From contig NZ_JAAIKB010000001.1 in NCBI RefSeq assembly GCF_011040385.1, positions 496,001 to 560,000 on the forward strand: 64,000 nt of DNA, read 5' to 3'. The first letter of the stretch is position 1, and the number at the start of each line of letters is the position of its first letter. Position numbers and translations under genes: made by a program. This DNA comes from Falsiroseomonas algicola. Lineage in GTDB: Bacteria > Pseudomonadota > Alphaproteobacteria > Acetobacterales > Acetobacteraceae. The notes under the pieces were generated by a model. It ran no database searches and was not told where the DNA came from. It saw nothing but the letters and a program-made list of their open reading frames with translations. Shown here one piece after another: positions 25,376 through 33,322 of this stretch.

Positions 25376-26461
25376 ATGCGCGCGCAGGTGGAGAAGACGA
25401 GCTGGATGATCGCGGCGGCCGCCCTCGCGGGCGCGCTTGCCTTGCAGGCCGCGAACCGGCCCCCGCCACCGCGCCGCATCCCCGCCGGACGCGGCACCAC
25501 CGAAACCCCGCCCCAGGACAGTTCCGGCGCCGGCAGCAACGCCGCCACCCCTTCCGAGATTCCCGCCCGTGGCTGGTGGGACATCCTGAAGCGCGCCGTG
25601 ATGGAAGCCGGCAGCGACAGGCTGCTGACGGAGGCCGCGGGCGTCACCTTCTACACGCTCCTCGCCCTCTTCCCCGGCATCGCGGCGCTCGTCTCGCTCT
25701 ACGGCCTCATCGCCGATCCCGCGACGGTGTCCGACCACCTCGGCGCGCTGGCGGGCTTCATCCCCGGCGGCGGGATGGAGATCATCAACGAACAGGTCAC
25801 GCGCATTACCTCCAAGGAACAGGCGACACTCGGCCTTTCGGCCCTGATCGGCCTGGCGCTCTCCCTCTGGAGTGCGAACCAGGCGGCGAAGGCACTCTTC
25901 GATGCGCTCAACGTCGTCTATGAGGAGAAGGAGAAACGCTCCTTCATCCGCCTCAACCTGGTCAGCCTGACCTTCACGATCGGCGGCATCCTCTTCGCCG
26001 TGCTCGCCATGGGCGCCGTCATCGCGCTCCCCGTGCTGCTGACCGCCATCGGCCTCGGCACCGCCACCGAAACCCTGCTGCGCTGGGCGCGCTGGCCCCT
26101 GCTGCTGGTCGGCATCGCCCTCGCCCTCGCCTGCCTCTACCGCTGGGGGCCGAGCCGCGCCGAAGCGCGCTGGCGCTGGGTGACCTGGGGCAGCGCCTTC
26201 GCCGCCATCGCCTGGATGATCTTCTCCGCCGGCTTCTCCTTCTACGTGGAGAACTTCGGCACCTACAACGAAACCTACGGATCGCTCGGCGCCGTCATCG
26301 GCTTCATGACCTGGATCTGGCTCTCCGCCGCCGTCGTGCTCTTCGGCGGCGAACTGAACGCCGAAGCCGAACACCAGACCGCCCGCGACACGACGACAGG
26401 ACCGGAACTCCCCATGGGCACGCGCGACGCCCGCATGGCGGACCGGGTAGCGCCGGGGTGA
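25376..26461 (+). CDS. YihY/virulence factor BrkB family membrane protein
   Basis: A 361-residue inner-membrane protein. After one N-terminal hydrophobic helix (about 10-26) and a Pro/Thr-rich linker, the YihY domain covers about 65-340 with six helices; EAAGVTFYTLLALFPGIAAL, LSLWSANQAAKALFDALN and YGSLGAVIGFMTWIWLSA are its conserved blocks. The N-terminal extension with its own helix is longer than in E. coli YihY. The function of the family is not established; relation to RNase BN was withdrawn. It is convergent with the citE-like gene across a five-stem-loop element. Confidence 0.88.
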   Translation: MRAQVEKTSWMIAAAALAGALALQAANRPPPPRRIPAGRGTTETPPQDSSGAGSNAATPSEIPARGWWDILKRAVMEAGSDRLLTEAAGVTFYTLLALFPGIAALVSLYGLIADPATVSDHLGALAGFIPGGGMEIINEQVTRITSKEQATLGLSALIGLALSLWSANQAAKALFDALNVVYEEKEKRSFIRLNLVSLTFTIGGILFAVLAMGAVIALPVLLTAIGLGTATETLLRWARWPLLLVGIALALACLYRWGPSRAEARWRWVTWGSAFAAIAWMIFSAGFSFYVENFGTYNETYGSLGAVIGFMTWIWLSAAVVLFGGELNAEAEHQTARDTTTGPELPMGTRDARMADRVAPG

Positions 26462-26483
26462 GAAGGGTTGCGCTGGCTGCCTC

Positions 26484-26705
26484 GGGGAAAGGGCTCCGCC
26501 CCTTCCCCGAACCCCTTCCCCGCCGAGGGGCAGCGGCCCCTCGGAACCCATGAGATCGGTGGATGAAGGGAGGGGCGCGGCGCGACCGCGTGTTCGGCAC
26601 GCGCTCCGTGCCCCTCCCTTCATCCACCGATAACCTCGCGGTCCAGGGTCCCGCTGGACCCTGGCGCGGGAGAGGTCCGGAGAGGGGTGCGCAGCCCCTC
26701 TCCGG
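26484..26705. repeat. Five-stem-loop intergenic element, copy B
   Basis: Stem-loops lie at 26484-26508, 26523-26544 (9 bp), a central perfect 21-bp stem 26556-26576 with 26610-26630, 26643-26664 (9 bp, 4-base loop) and 26677-26705 (11 bp). Copy A has the same order, the same 222-base span and nearly identical linkers (AACCTCGCGG before stem 4), while the stems differ with compensating changes on both arms. It separates the convergent yihY and citE-like genes. Confidence 0.85.
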
Positions 26706-26727
26706 AAGCCACCCGCGCGCCCTGCGT

Positions 26728-27591
26728 TCACCCCCGCGCCCCCCGGGCCAGCGTGCGGCGCGCGCGTTCGACGATGGGCAGGTCGATCATGGCGCCTTCG
26801 AAGGCGACGGCGCCGAGGCCCTTCGACAAGGCGTCTTCGAAGGTGGCGATGAGGCGGCGGGCGCGGTCGAGTTCGGCGGGGGTGGCGCCGTAGATCTCGT
26901 TGATGAGGGGGACGTGGGCGGGGTGGATGCAGGAGGCCGTGGCGAAGCCGAGGTTTTTCGCGCGGGTGAGCGCGGCGCGATAGGCGTCGAGGTCGTCGAT
27001 CTGGGCAAGGGCGCCGAGGGAGCCCATGGGCAGGATGTTGGCGCTGCGGGCGGCGGCGATGCAGTGCATGGCCCAGACATACATGCTGTCGGCGGAGGGG
27101 ATGCCGCCGAATTCGGTGGCCAGGTCCTCGGCGCCGACGGCCAGCGCCGCCATGCGCGGATCGGCGGCGGCGATGGCGTAGAGGTGGGGGAGCGCGGCGG
27201 CGGTTTCGGCGAGCGCCAGGAAGCGTGTGCGGCCGAGGGGGATGCCGTGGGCGGCTTCGCGCGTGGCGACGACTTCGGAGAGCAGGCGGATGTGCTCGGG
27301 GCCCATGACCTTGGGCAGGATCAGGCCGGTGGCGCCGGCGGCGACCGCGGCGGCGATGTCTGGGAGCGCCAGGTCGAGCGGGCGGTTGATGCGGACGATC
27401 ACGTCGGCGCCGGACTGGGCGACGCGGGGTGCGGCGGCGGCCAGGGCGTTGCGGGCGGCGTCCTTGGCATCGGGCGGGATGCTGTCCTCGAGGTCGAGGA
27501 TGATGGCGTCGGCGCCCCGCGTATGCGCCTTGGCGATGAAGCGTTCGGCGGTGGCGGGGACGAAGAGGAGGGAGCGCCAGTTCGGGGTCAT
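26728..27591 (-). CDS. HpcH/HpaI (CitE-like) aldolase/citrate lyase family protein
   Basis: A 287-residue CitE-fold protein. RSLLFVPATAERFIAKA at the N-terminus, ILDLEDSIPPDAKD, LALAETAAAL and AVGAEDLATEFG are the ordered family blocks, the acidic residues among them binding magnesium. Together with the CoA-transferase and hydratase genes upstream it most resembles malyl- or citramalyl-CoA lyase. The ATG at 27591 overlaps the CoA-transferase stop by four bases. It is the last gene of the leftward fru/mesaconate run and ends at the copy B element. Confidence 0.88.
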   Translation of the reverse strand: MTPNWRSLLFVPATAERFIAKAHTRGADAIILDLEDSIPPDAKDAARNALAAAAPRVAQSGADVIVRINRPLDLALPDIAAAVAAGATGLILPKVMGPEHIRLLSEVVATREAAHGIPLGRTRFLALAETAAALPHLYAIAAADPRMAALAVGAEDLATEFGGIPSADSMYVWAMHCIAAARSANILPMGSLGALAQIDDLDAYRAALTRAKNLGFATASCIHPAHVPLINEIYGATPAELDRARRLIATFEDALSKGLGAVAFEGAMIDLPIVERARRTLARGARG

Positions 27592-28793
27592 GCGGTGGGG
27601 GCTTTCGCGGCGCCGGCTTCCATCATCGCGGCGATCTGGGTGTCGTCGTAGCCGAGTTGCGCGAGGAGTTCGCGCGTCTGCGCGCCGAGGCGCGGGGCCG
27701 GCAGCTTGTCCTCGCGCATGCCGCCGCTGAAGCGGTTCGGCGTGCGGGTGCGGCGGAGCGCGCCTTCGGTCGGGTGGTCCTCGGGCTCGAAGAAATTCAC
27801 GTCCGCCAGGTGGGGGTCGGCCATGAGGTCCTCGAAGGTGTTGTAGCGGGCGCAGGGGATGTCGCGCGGACCGAGGATGGCGAGCCATTCATCGGTGGTG
27901 CGGCTCGCCATCGCCGATTTGCGGATGCTGAAATAGTGCGCGGCATTGGCGGTGCGGGCGCTCGCGCTGTTGAGGCGCGGGTCGTGCCTGAGTTCCGGCT
28001 GGCCGATGGCGTCGAAGAAGGCGAAGGCCTGGGCGTCCGTGTTGGGGCCGATGGTGATGAAGCCGTCCTTGGTCGGCAGCGGGCGGTAGTCCGGGCTCAG
28101 CAGGCGGTTGTCGCCGGAGGGGCCGGCGGGCGGATCGAAGGTCGCGGCGCCCATGTGTTCGCTCATGACGAAGGACGCCATATTCTCGAACATCGGGACC
28201 TCGATCGCCTCGCCGATGCCGGTGCGTTCGCGGCGAAACAGGGCGAAGCCGATGCATTGCGCGGCGATCAGGCCGGTGACGTGGTCCGTCATCACCATGG
28301 GCACGAAGCGCGGTTCGCCCGTGGCGCGGTGGAAGGTGGCGGCGACCCCCGACAGGCTCTGGATGACGGGGTCATAGGCCGGGCGGTTGGCGTAGCGGCC
28401 CTCGCTGCCGAAGGCGAGGATGCCGACATGGATGAGGCGCGGGTTCAGCGCGGCCAGCGTCGCGGGATCGAGGCCGAGGCGTTCCAGCGCGTTGGGCCTG
28501 ACATTGCTGACGAAGACGTCGGCGTTCTCCAGAAGCTTCCGCATCGCCGCCATGCCGTCCTGCTGCTTCAGGTCCAGGCAGATGGAGCGCTTGTTGCGGT
28601 TGAACTGGATGAACTTGCCGGACATGCCGGGGTTGCGGCTGCCCTGCGCCAGGCGGCGGAGGATGTCGCCCTCCGGCGGTTCCACCTTGATGACGTCGGC
28701 GCCCTGGTCCGCCAGCATCCGCGTGCAGATCGGCCCGACGACCACGGAGGTGAGGTCGATGACGCGGATGCCCTCCAGCGGCCCGCCGCTCAT
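27588..28793 (-). CDS. CaiB/BaiF class III CoA-transferase
   Basis: A 401-residue family III CoA-transferase of normal length. GIRVIDLTSVVVGPICTRML and DQGADVIKVEPPEGD open the protein, NKRSICLDLK follows, and the catalytic aspartate is D170 in MTDHVTG. These form an aspartyl-CoA mixed anhydride and move CoA between dicarboxylic acids, or within one molecule as in mesaconyl-CoA C1:C4 transferase. Both ends overlap neighbouring genes by four bases. The flanking hydratase and lyase argue for a C5 dicarboxylate such as mesaconate, itaconate or citramalate. Confidence 0.88.
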   Translation of the reverse strand: MSGGPLEGIRVIDLTSVVVGPICTRMLADQGADVIKVEPPEGDILRRLAQGSRNPGMSGKFIQFNRNKRSICLDLKQQDGMAAMRKLLENADVFVSNVRPNALERLGLDPATLAALNPRLIHVGILAFGSEGRYANRPAYDPVIQSLSGVAATFHRATGEPRFVPMVMTDHVTGLIAAQCIGFALFRRERTGIGEAIEVPMFENMASFVMSEHMGAATFDPPAGPSGDNRLLSPDYRPLPTKDGFITIGPNTDAQAFAFFDAIGQPELRHDPRLNSASARTANAAHYFSIRKSAMASRTTDEWLAILGPRDIPCARYNTFEDLMADPHLADVNFFEPEDHPTEGALRRTRTPNRFSGGMREDKLPAPRLGAQTRELLAQLGYDDTQIAAMMEAGAAKAPTA

Positions 28794-29662
28794 GCGCCGA
28801 ACTCCGCGGTCATTTCCGCGGCCTGGTGGCCATCCTTGTCGGCGACCCAGGCGCGGAGGGTGTTGCCCTCGGCCGTGCCTTCGAAGCGTGCGGTGTCGCC
28901 GACGAAGAGCGGCCGCATGAGGCGGGCGGAGAAGCCGCGCAGCGCGCCGGGCGCGCGCTTCAAAGCGGAATCGAGCAGCAGGTGCATGGTCAGGCCGCCA
29001 TTCATCACCACGCCGGGATAGCCCTCCGTGCCCCTCGTGTAGTCTGCGTCGTAGTGGATGCGATGCGCGTTCCAGGTGATGGCGCCGTAGCGGAAGACCT
29101 GGACGGGATCGAGCAGCGTCGTGTCCGACCAGGCGGCGCCGGTGGGCGCGGGGATGGGCGCGGTGGTGGTGCTGGCGGCACCGGGCGGCACGGCTTCCCG
29201 GTAGATCGCGTCGAACTCGTCCACGGCCAGCGTCTGGCCGCGCGCGGTGATGGTGTGGCGCATGGTCAGCACGACGATGGTGCCGCTGCGCGCAGCCTTG
29301 GGCGCGATGCCCGCGACCTCAACCGTTTTCGTTGCATCATCGCCGACGCGGAGCGCGCCATGCACCTGCACACGGCGGCCCGCACCCATGCGGCGGGGCA
29401 GCGGGATGGGGGGCAGGAACTCGCCCTTCCGCGGATGGCCGTCCGGCCCGATGGCGGAATGCCGCGCCACGTCGCTGAAGAAGAGGTTGAACCAGTGGGA
29501 GGGGATCTCGGAGCCCTCCCGGAACGCGTCAGGGTCCAGGTCGAAGGTCCCGGCGATGCGGCGCACGGCGGCGAGCGCGATGCGCTCCTCCACCACGCGC
29601 TTGCGGCCGATCCAGCCCGCCAGTTCCGGCATGGCGGCGGCGACGTCCTCCGCGGCGCTCAT
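28790..29662 (-). CDS. MaoC-like hydratase, mesaconyl-C4-CoA hydratase type
   Basis: A 290-residue double-hotdog protein. The N-terminal half carries SHWFNLFFSDVARHSAIGPDGHP-type residues (IPSHWFNLFF, GPDGHPRKGEF) and the C-terminal half has the hydratase stretch ITWNAHRIHYDADYTRG followed by GYPGVVMNGGLTMHLLLD. This layout matches HTD2/mesaconyl-C4-CoA hydratase proteins rather than short MaoC enzymes. Expected reaction: hydration of mesaconyl-C4-CoA to citramalyl-CoA. It overlaps both neighbours by four bases, so four genes appear translationally coupled. Confidence 0.82.
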   Translation of the reverse strand: MSAAEDVAAAMPELAGWIGRKRVVEERIALAAVRRIAGTFDLDPDAFREGSEIPSHWFNLFFSDVARHSAIGPDGHPRKGEFLPPIPLPRRMGAGRRVQVHGALRVGDDATKTVEVAGIAPKAARSGTIVVLTMRHTITARGQTLAVDEFDAIYREAVPPGAASTTTAPIPAPTGAAWSDTTLLDPVQVFRYGAITWNAHRIHYDADYTRGTEGYPGVVMNGGLTMHLLLDSALKRAPGALRGFSARLMRPLFVGDTARFEGTAEGNTLRAWVADKDGHQAAEMTAEFGA

Positions 29663-30633
29663 TCCGCGACGAGCCTCAGGCGGCGGACCAGCGCGGACCA
29701 GATCTCGCCGCGCTGGCGGAGGAAGGCGCCGAATTCCTCGGGGCTGTTGGGCACGGCGGGGTCGGCGCCGACGCGGAGGAAGCTGTCGCGCACGCTCTCC
29801 GTGCGGAGCGCGTCGTTCAGCGCCTCGTTCATGCGGGCGATGATCTCGGGCGGCGTGCGGGCGGGCACGGCGAGGCCGAAGGCGTTCACGGCCTCATAGC
29901 CCGGCAGGGTTTCCGCCACCGTCGGCACCTCCGGCCATTGCGGGTTGCGCTGCGTGCCGGTGACGGCCAGCGCGCGGATGGCGGGGTTGCCCTTCACGGG
30001 CTCGGCTTCCGGCAGGCCGAGGCTGCGCGCCTGCACGCGGCCGGCCAGCAGATCCGTCATGCCCTGCGTCGATTGGCGGTAGGGGACGTGCACCATCTCG
30101 ATCCCCGCCCTCTCCGACAGCAATTCCATCGAGAGATGCGTGGTCGCGCCGACACCGGAGGAGGCGTAGTTGATCCGCCCGGGGTTCGCCTTGGCGTAGG
30201 CGATGAACTCCGGAAGCGTGCGCGCGGGCAGGCTGTTGTGCACCAGGATGACGTTCTGCGCGGTGGTGAAGAGGCCGATCGGCGCGAAGTCCCGCTGCCA
30301 GTCATAGCCGAGGGTCCGGTAGAGCGCGGCGTTGACGCCACCGAGTGGACCCGTCGAGCCCACCATCATGGTGTAGCCATCGGCCGGCGCGCGGCTGACC
30401 AACTCTGCGGCGAGGTTCCCGGCCGCACCCGGGCGGTTGTCGGCCAGCACGGGGGTGCCGAGGCGCTGGGCGATCGCCTCCCCGATCAGGCGGGAGACGA
30501 CGTCGGTCTGCCCGCCGCCGCCATAGGGAATCACCAGCCGGATCGGCCGTTCCGGCCAGGCGGCGAGCGCCAGGCGCGGCGCCGCCAGGGTGAGCGCGGC
30601 GCCAAGCGCGGCGCGGCGTCCGATCAGGACCAT
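29659..30633 (-). CDS. Tripartite tricarboxylate transporter receptor (Bug family)
   Basis: A 324-residue receptor with signal peptide RRAALGAALTLAAPRLALA (cleavage near 24). WPERPIRLVIPYGGGGQTDVVSR and the PVLADNRPGAAGNLAAELV block are Bug signatures; VHVPYRQSTQGMTDLLAGRV is in the second lobe. It is coupled by an ATGA overlap to the hydratase gene, so the ligand is probably the C5 dicarboxylate degraded by the downstream enzymes. No TctA/TctB is present. Its ribosome-binding site is buried in a perfect hairpin (see 30640-30664). Confidence 0.9.
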   Translation of the reverse strand: MVLIGRRAALGAALTLAAPRLALAAWPERPIRLVIPYGGGGQTDVVSRLIGEAIAQRLGTPVLADNRPGAAGNLAAELVSRAPADGYTMMVGSTGPLGGVNAALYRTLGYDWQRDFAPIGLFTTAQNVILVHNSLPARTLPEFIAYAKANPGRINYASSGVGATTHLSMELLSERAGIEMVHVPYRQSTQGMTDLLAGRVQARSLGLPEAEPVKGNPAIRALAVTGTQRNPQWPEVPTVAETLPGYEAVNAFGLAVPARTPPEIIARMNEALNDALRTESVRDSFLRVGADPAVPNSPEEFGAFLRQRGEIWSALVRRLRLVAE

Positions 30634-30639
30634 GCTTCG

Positions 30640-30664
30640 CTTCCTCCATTGTCGTTGGAGGAAG
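30640..30664 (-). promoter_or_regulatory. Hairpin that sequesters the ribosome-binding site of the Bug receptor
   Basis: On the coding strand CTTCCTCCA pairs perfectly with TGGAGGAAG across a seven-base loop. The second arm contains the GGAGG ribosome-binding site, which lies nine bases before ATG 30633. Folding would block translation of the receptor, or act as a weak terminator after fruA. Confidence 0.55.
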
Positions 30665-30699
30665 CCTAGGCCGGGGAAGGCGCGGCGCGCAGCCCCCCG

Positions 30700-32382
30700 T
30701 TATGCGATCGCAGGCTTCTTGAAAACGCGCAGCATCAGCGCCGTGACCACCGTGCCCGCGACCAATGCCACGACGTAGCCCAGCAGGTGGCTCACGGCGT
30801 TCGGGATGGGTAGGACGAAGATGCCGCCATGCGGCACGCGAAGCTCCGCCCCCACCATCATGGACAGCGCCCCCGCCACGGCGGAGCCCACGACGAGCGA
30901 GGGGATCACCCGCAGCGGGTCCTTGGCGGCGAAGGGGATCGCGCCCTCGCTGATAAAGGCGAGGCCCAGCACGCCGGCGGCGGGTGCGGCTTCCCGCTCT
31001 TCCGCCGTGAAGCGGTCGCGGAAGAGATAGGCCGCGAGCGCCAGGCCCAGCGGCGGCGTCATCCCCGCCGCCATGGCGGCGGCCATGGGCGCATAGACCT
31101 CGCTCGCGATGAGCCCCGTGGAGAAGGCATAGGCCGCCTTGTTCACCGGCCCGCCCATGTCGAAGGCCATCATGGCGCCGATGATGAGGCCGAGCAGGAT
31201 GGCGCCGCTGCCCTGCATGCCGCGGAGGAATTCCGTCAGCGCGGCGAGCGCCGTCGCCACCGGCCCGCCGGCCACGTAGATCATGAAGAGGCCCGTCACC
31301 AGCGCGCCCAGCACCGGCAGGATCAGCACGGGCTTCAGCCCCTCCAGCGTGCGGGGCAGCTTCAGGTTGTTGTTGAGCCAGGCGACGAAGTAGCCGGCGA
31401 CGAAGCCCGCCACGATGCCGCCGAGGAAGCCGGCATTGAGCTGCCCCGCGATCATGCCGCCGATCATGCCGGGCGCGATGCCGGGACGGTCCGCGATGGA
31501 ATAGGCGATGTAGCCGCCGAGTGCCGGCACCATCAGCGCCAGCGCCGCGCGCCCGCCGATCTGGAACAGCGCGCCGGCGAAGGTGCCCTTATGCGCGTCG
31601 TCGAAGGCGTAGATGCCGCCGAAGGCGAAGGCCAGCGCCACCAGCAGCCCGCCCGCCACCACGAAGGGCAGCATGAAGGACACGCCCGTCATCAGGTGCT
31701 TGTAGGGGCCGGTCAGCTGCTTCTTGCCGGGCGCGGGCGCGGCGGCGGCGGTGCCGCCCTGCACGGTCGCTTCCGCGAAGGCGCGCTGCACCAGCGCCTG
31801 GCCGCCATTGATCGCGGGCTTGGTGCCCGAGAGGAAGACGCGCTTGCCGCCGAAGCGCGCCAGGTCCACCTGCGTATCGGCCGCGATCAGCACCAAATCG
31901 GCGGCCGCGATGTCCTCCGCCGTCAGCGTGTTCTGCGCGCCGACGGAGCCCTGCGTCTCCACCTTGATGGTGTGACCGAGCGCCCTGGCCGCGCCCTCCA
32001 GCCCCTCCGCCGCCATGAAGGTGTGCGCGATGCCGGTGGGGCAGGAGGTGATGGCGACGATCCGCTTCGCGCCAGACGCCGCCGGCACGGCGGGCGACAG
32101 GGTGCGGTCCAGCACCGCGACGGCATCGGCCAGCACATCCTCCACCTTCGCGCGGATCGGCTTGAGGCCAGTCAGCGCCTCCGGCGCCGCGGCATCGCCG
32201 ACCAGCAGCAGGGCATCGGCCTCCGGCTGCGCGGGCAGCGGATGAAGCACGCCGGTGGGGGTGCGGATTTCCACTGTCAACTCACGCCCCCCCTTGCGGG
32301 CGGCCTGGCGCAGCGCTTCCGCTGCCAGCATGGCCTGGACGGGGTTCTCGCCCCCATCCACGACCGCGATCACGCCGGACAT
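30700..32382 (-). CDS. fruA: PTS fructose-specific transporter, EIIBC component
   Basis: A 560-residue membrane permease. A degenerate IIB-prime domain (about 1-95) precedes the active IIB domain with phospho-accepting C114 in [17 protein letters not shown]; the IIC domain (about 225-555) has eight or more helices with [11 protein letters not shown] and [19 protein letters not shown] signatures. It takes up fructose with phosphorylation to fructose-1-phosphate. ATG 32382 has GGAGG seven bases upstream and is preferred to the ATG two codons earlier. It is third in fruB-fruK-fruA, 13 bases after fruK. Confidence 0.96.
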   Translation of the reverse strand: MSGVIAVVDGGENPVQAMLAAEALRQAARKGGRELTVEIRTPTGVLHPLPAQPEADALLLVGDAAAPEALTGLKPIRAKVEDVLADAVAVLDRTLSPAVPAASGAKRIVAITSCPTGIAHTFMAAEGLEGAARALGHTIKVETQGSVGAQNTLTAEDIAAADLVLIAADTQVDLARFGGKRVFLSGTKPAINGGQALVQRAFAEATVQGGTAAAAPAPGKKQLTGPYKHLMTGVSFMLPFVVAGGLLVALAFAFGGIYAFDDAHKGTFAGALFQIGGRAALALMVPALGGYIAYSIADRPGIAPGMIGGMIAGQLNAGFLGGIVAGFVAGYFVAWLNNNLKLPRTLEGLKPVLILPVLGALVTGLFMIYVAGGPVATALAALTEFLRGMQGSGAILLGLIIGAMMAFDMGGPVNKAAYAFSTGLIASEVYAPMAAAMAAGMTPPLGLALAAYLFRDRFTAEEREAAPAAGVLGLAFISEGAIPFAAKDPLRVIPSLVVGSAVAGALSMMVGAELRVPHGGIFVLPIPNAVSHLLGYVVALVAGTVVTALMLRVFKKPAIA

Positions 32383-32395
32383 GGTCATTCCTCCG

Positions 32396-33322
32396 TCAGT
32401 CGATGGGGTCGGCGGCGAGGGTGGCGGCGATCGCCTCCACCGCCGCACGGCCGGGGATCTGGGCGCCGGTCTTCCGGAGCTTGCCGGCGGCGAAGGCGGT
32501 GGCGCGGCAGGCGAGGGCCGGGAGTGGCAGCTTCTCCGCCAGCCCCGCGACGATGCCCGCCACCATGGCGTCACCCGCGCCGACGCTGCTGGTCACGGGC
32601 ACCGAAGGCGGCTTCACCCGCAGCGCGGCGTCCGCGGTGACGAACAACGCCCCCTCCCCGCCCATGGAGACGACGACCAGCCCGACTCCCTGCGCGACCA
32701 GCCGGCGCGCGGCGGCGAGCAGGGCGGCGGTGTCGGGCAGCGCGTGGCCGACCAGCCCTTCCAGCTCATGCCGGTTCGGCTTGACGGCGTGCGGCATCAC
32801 GGGTCCCGCCAGCAGCGCCTGCAGCGGCCCCCCGCTGGCATCCGCCACCACGCGCACGCCGCGCGCCGCCAGCGTCGCGGTGAGGCGCGCATAGATGTCA
32901 GGCGCCACGCCGCGCGGCAGGCTGCCGGACAGCACGGCGATGTCGGTCGCGCGCTGGACCTCCGCGATGCAGGACTCGACCGCGCCGGCATCCGGCGCCA
33001 GGCCCGGCATGTTGATGTCCGTGGTCTCGCCGCTCGTGCGATCCAGGATCTTGATGTTGGTCCGCGTCTCGCCGGGGATGCGGATGCAGCGATCGGCGAT
33101 CAGCTTCTCCCGGAACAGGCTGCGGAAGATCGAATCATTGTCGGCGCCGAGCAGCCCGGTCGCGGTGACATCCGCCCCCCAATCCGCCAGGCAGGCCGCG
33201 ACATTGATCCCCTTCCCCGCGGCGTGGCGTTCCGTGTGCAGCGCCGTGTTCACCGCGCCGGGGCGAAGCGCCTCCAGCGTCACCGTCGCATCGATGGCGG
33301 GGTTGAGCGTGAGGGTGAGCAT
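32396..33322 (-). CDS. fruK: 1-phosphofructokinase
   Basis: A 308-residue PfkB-family kinase. [12 protein letters not shown] begins the protein, AAGKGINVA and [12 protein letters not shown] are 1-phosphofructokinase-type blocks, and the catalytic aspartate is in [12 protein letters not shown] (about residue 251). It converts fructose-1-phosphate to fructose-1,6-bisphosphate. The ATG at 33322 shares one base with the fruB stop; a GTG one codon earlier is also open. Confidence 0.95.
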   Translation of the reverse strand: MLTLTLNPAIDATVTLEALRPGAVNTALHTERHAAGKGINVAACLADWGADVTATGLLGADNDSIFRSLFREKLIADRCIRIPGETRTNIKILDRTSGETTDINMPGLAPDAGAVESCIAEVQRATDIAVLSGSLPRGVAPDIYARLTATLAARGVRVVADASGGPLQALLAGPVMPHAVKPNRHELEGLVGHALPDTAALLAAARRLVAQGVGLVVVSMGGEGALFVTADAALRVKPPSVPVTSSVGAGDAMVAGIVAGLAEKLPLPALACRATAFAAGKLRKTGAQIPGRAAVEAIAATLAADPID

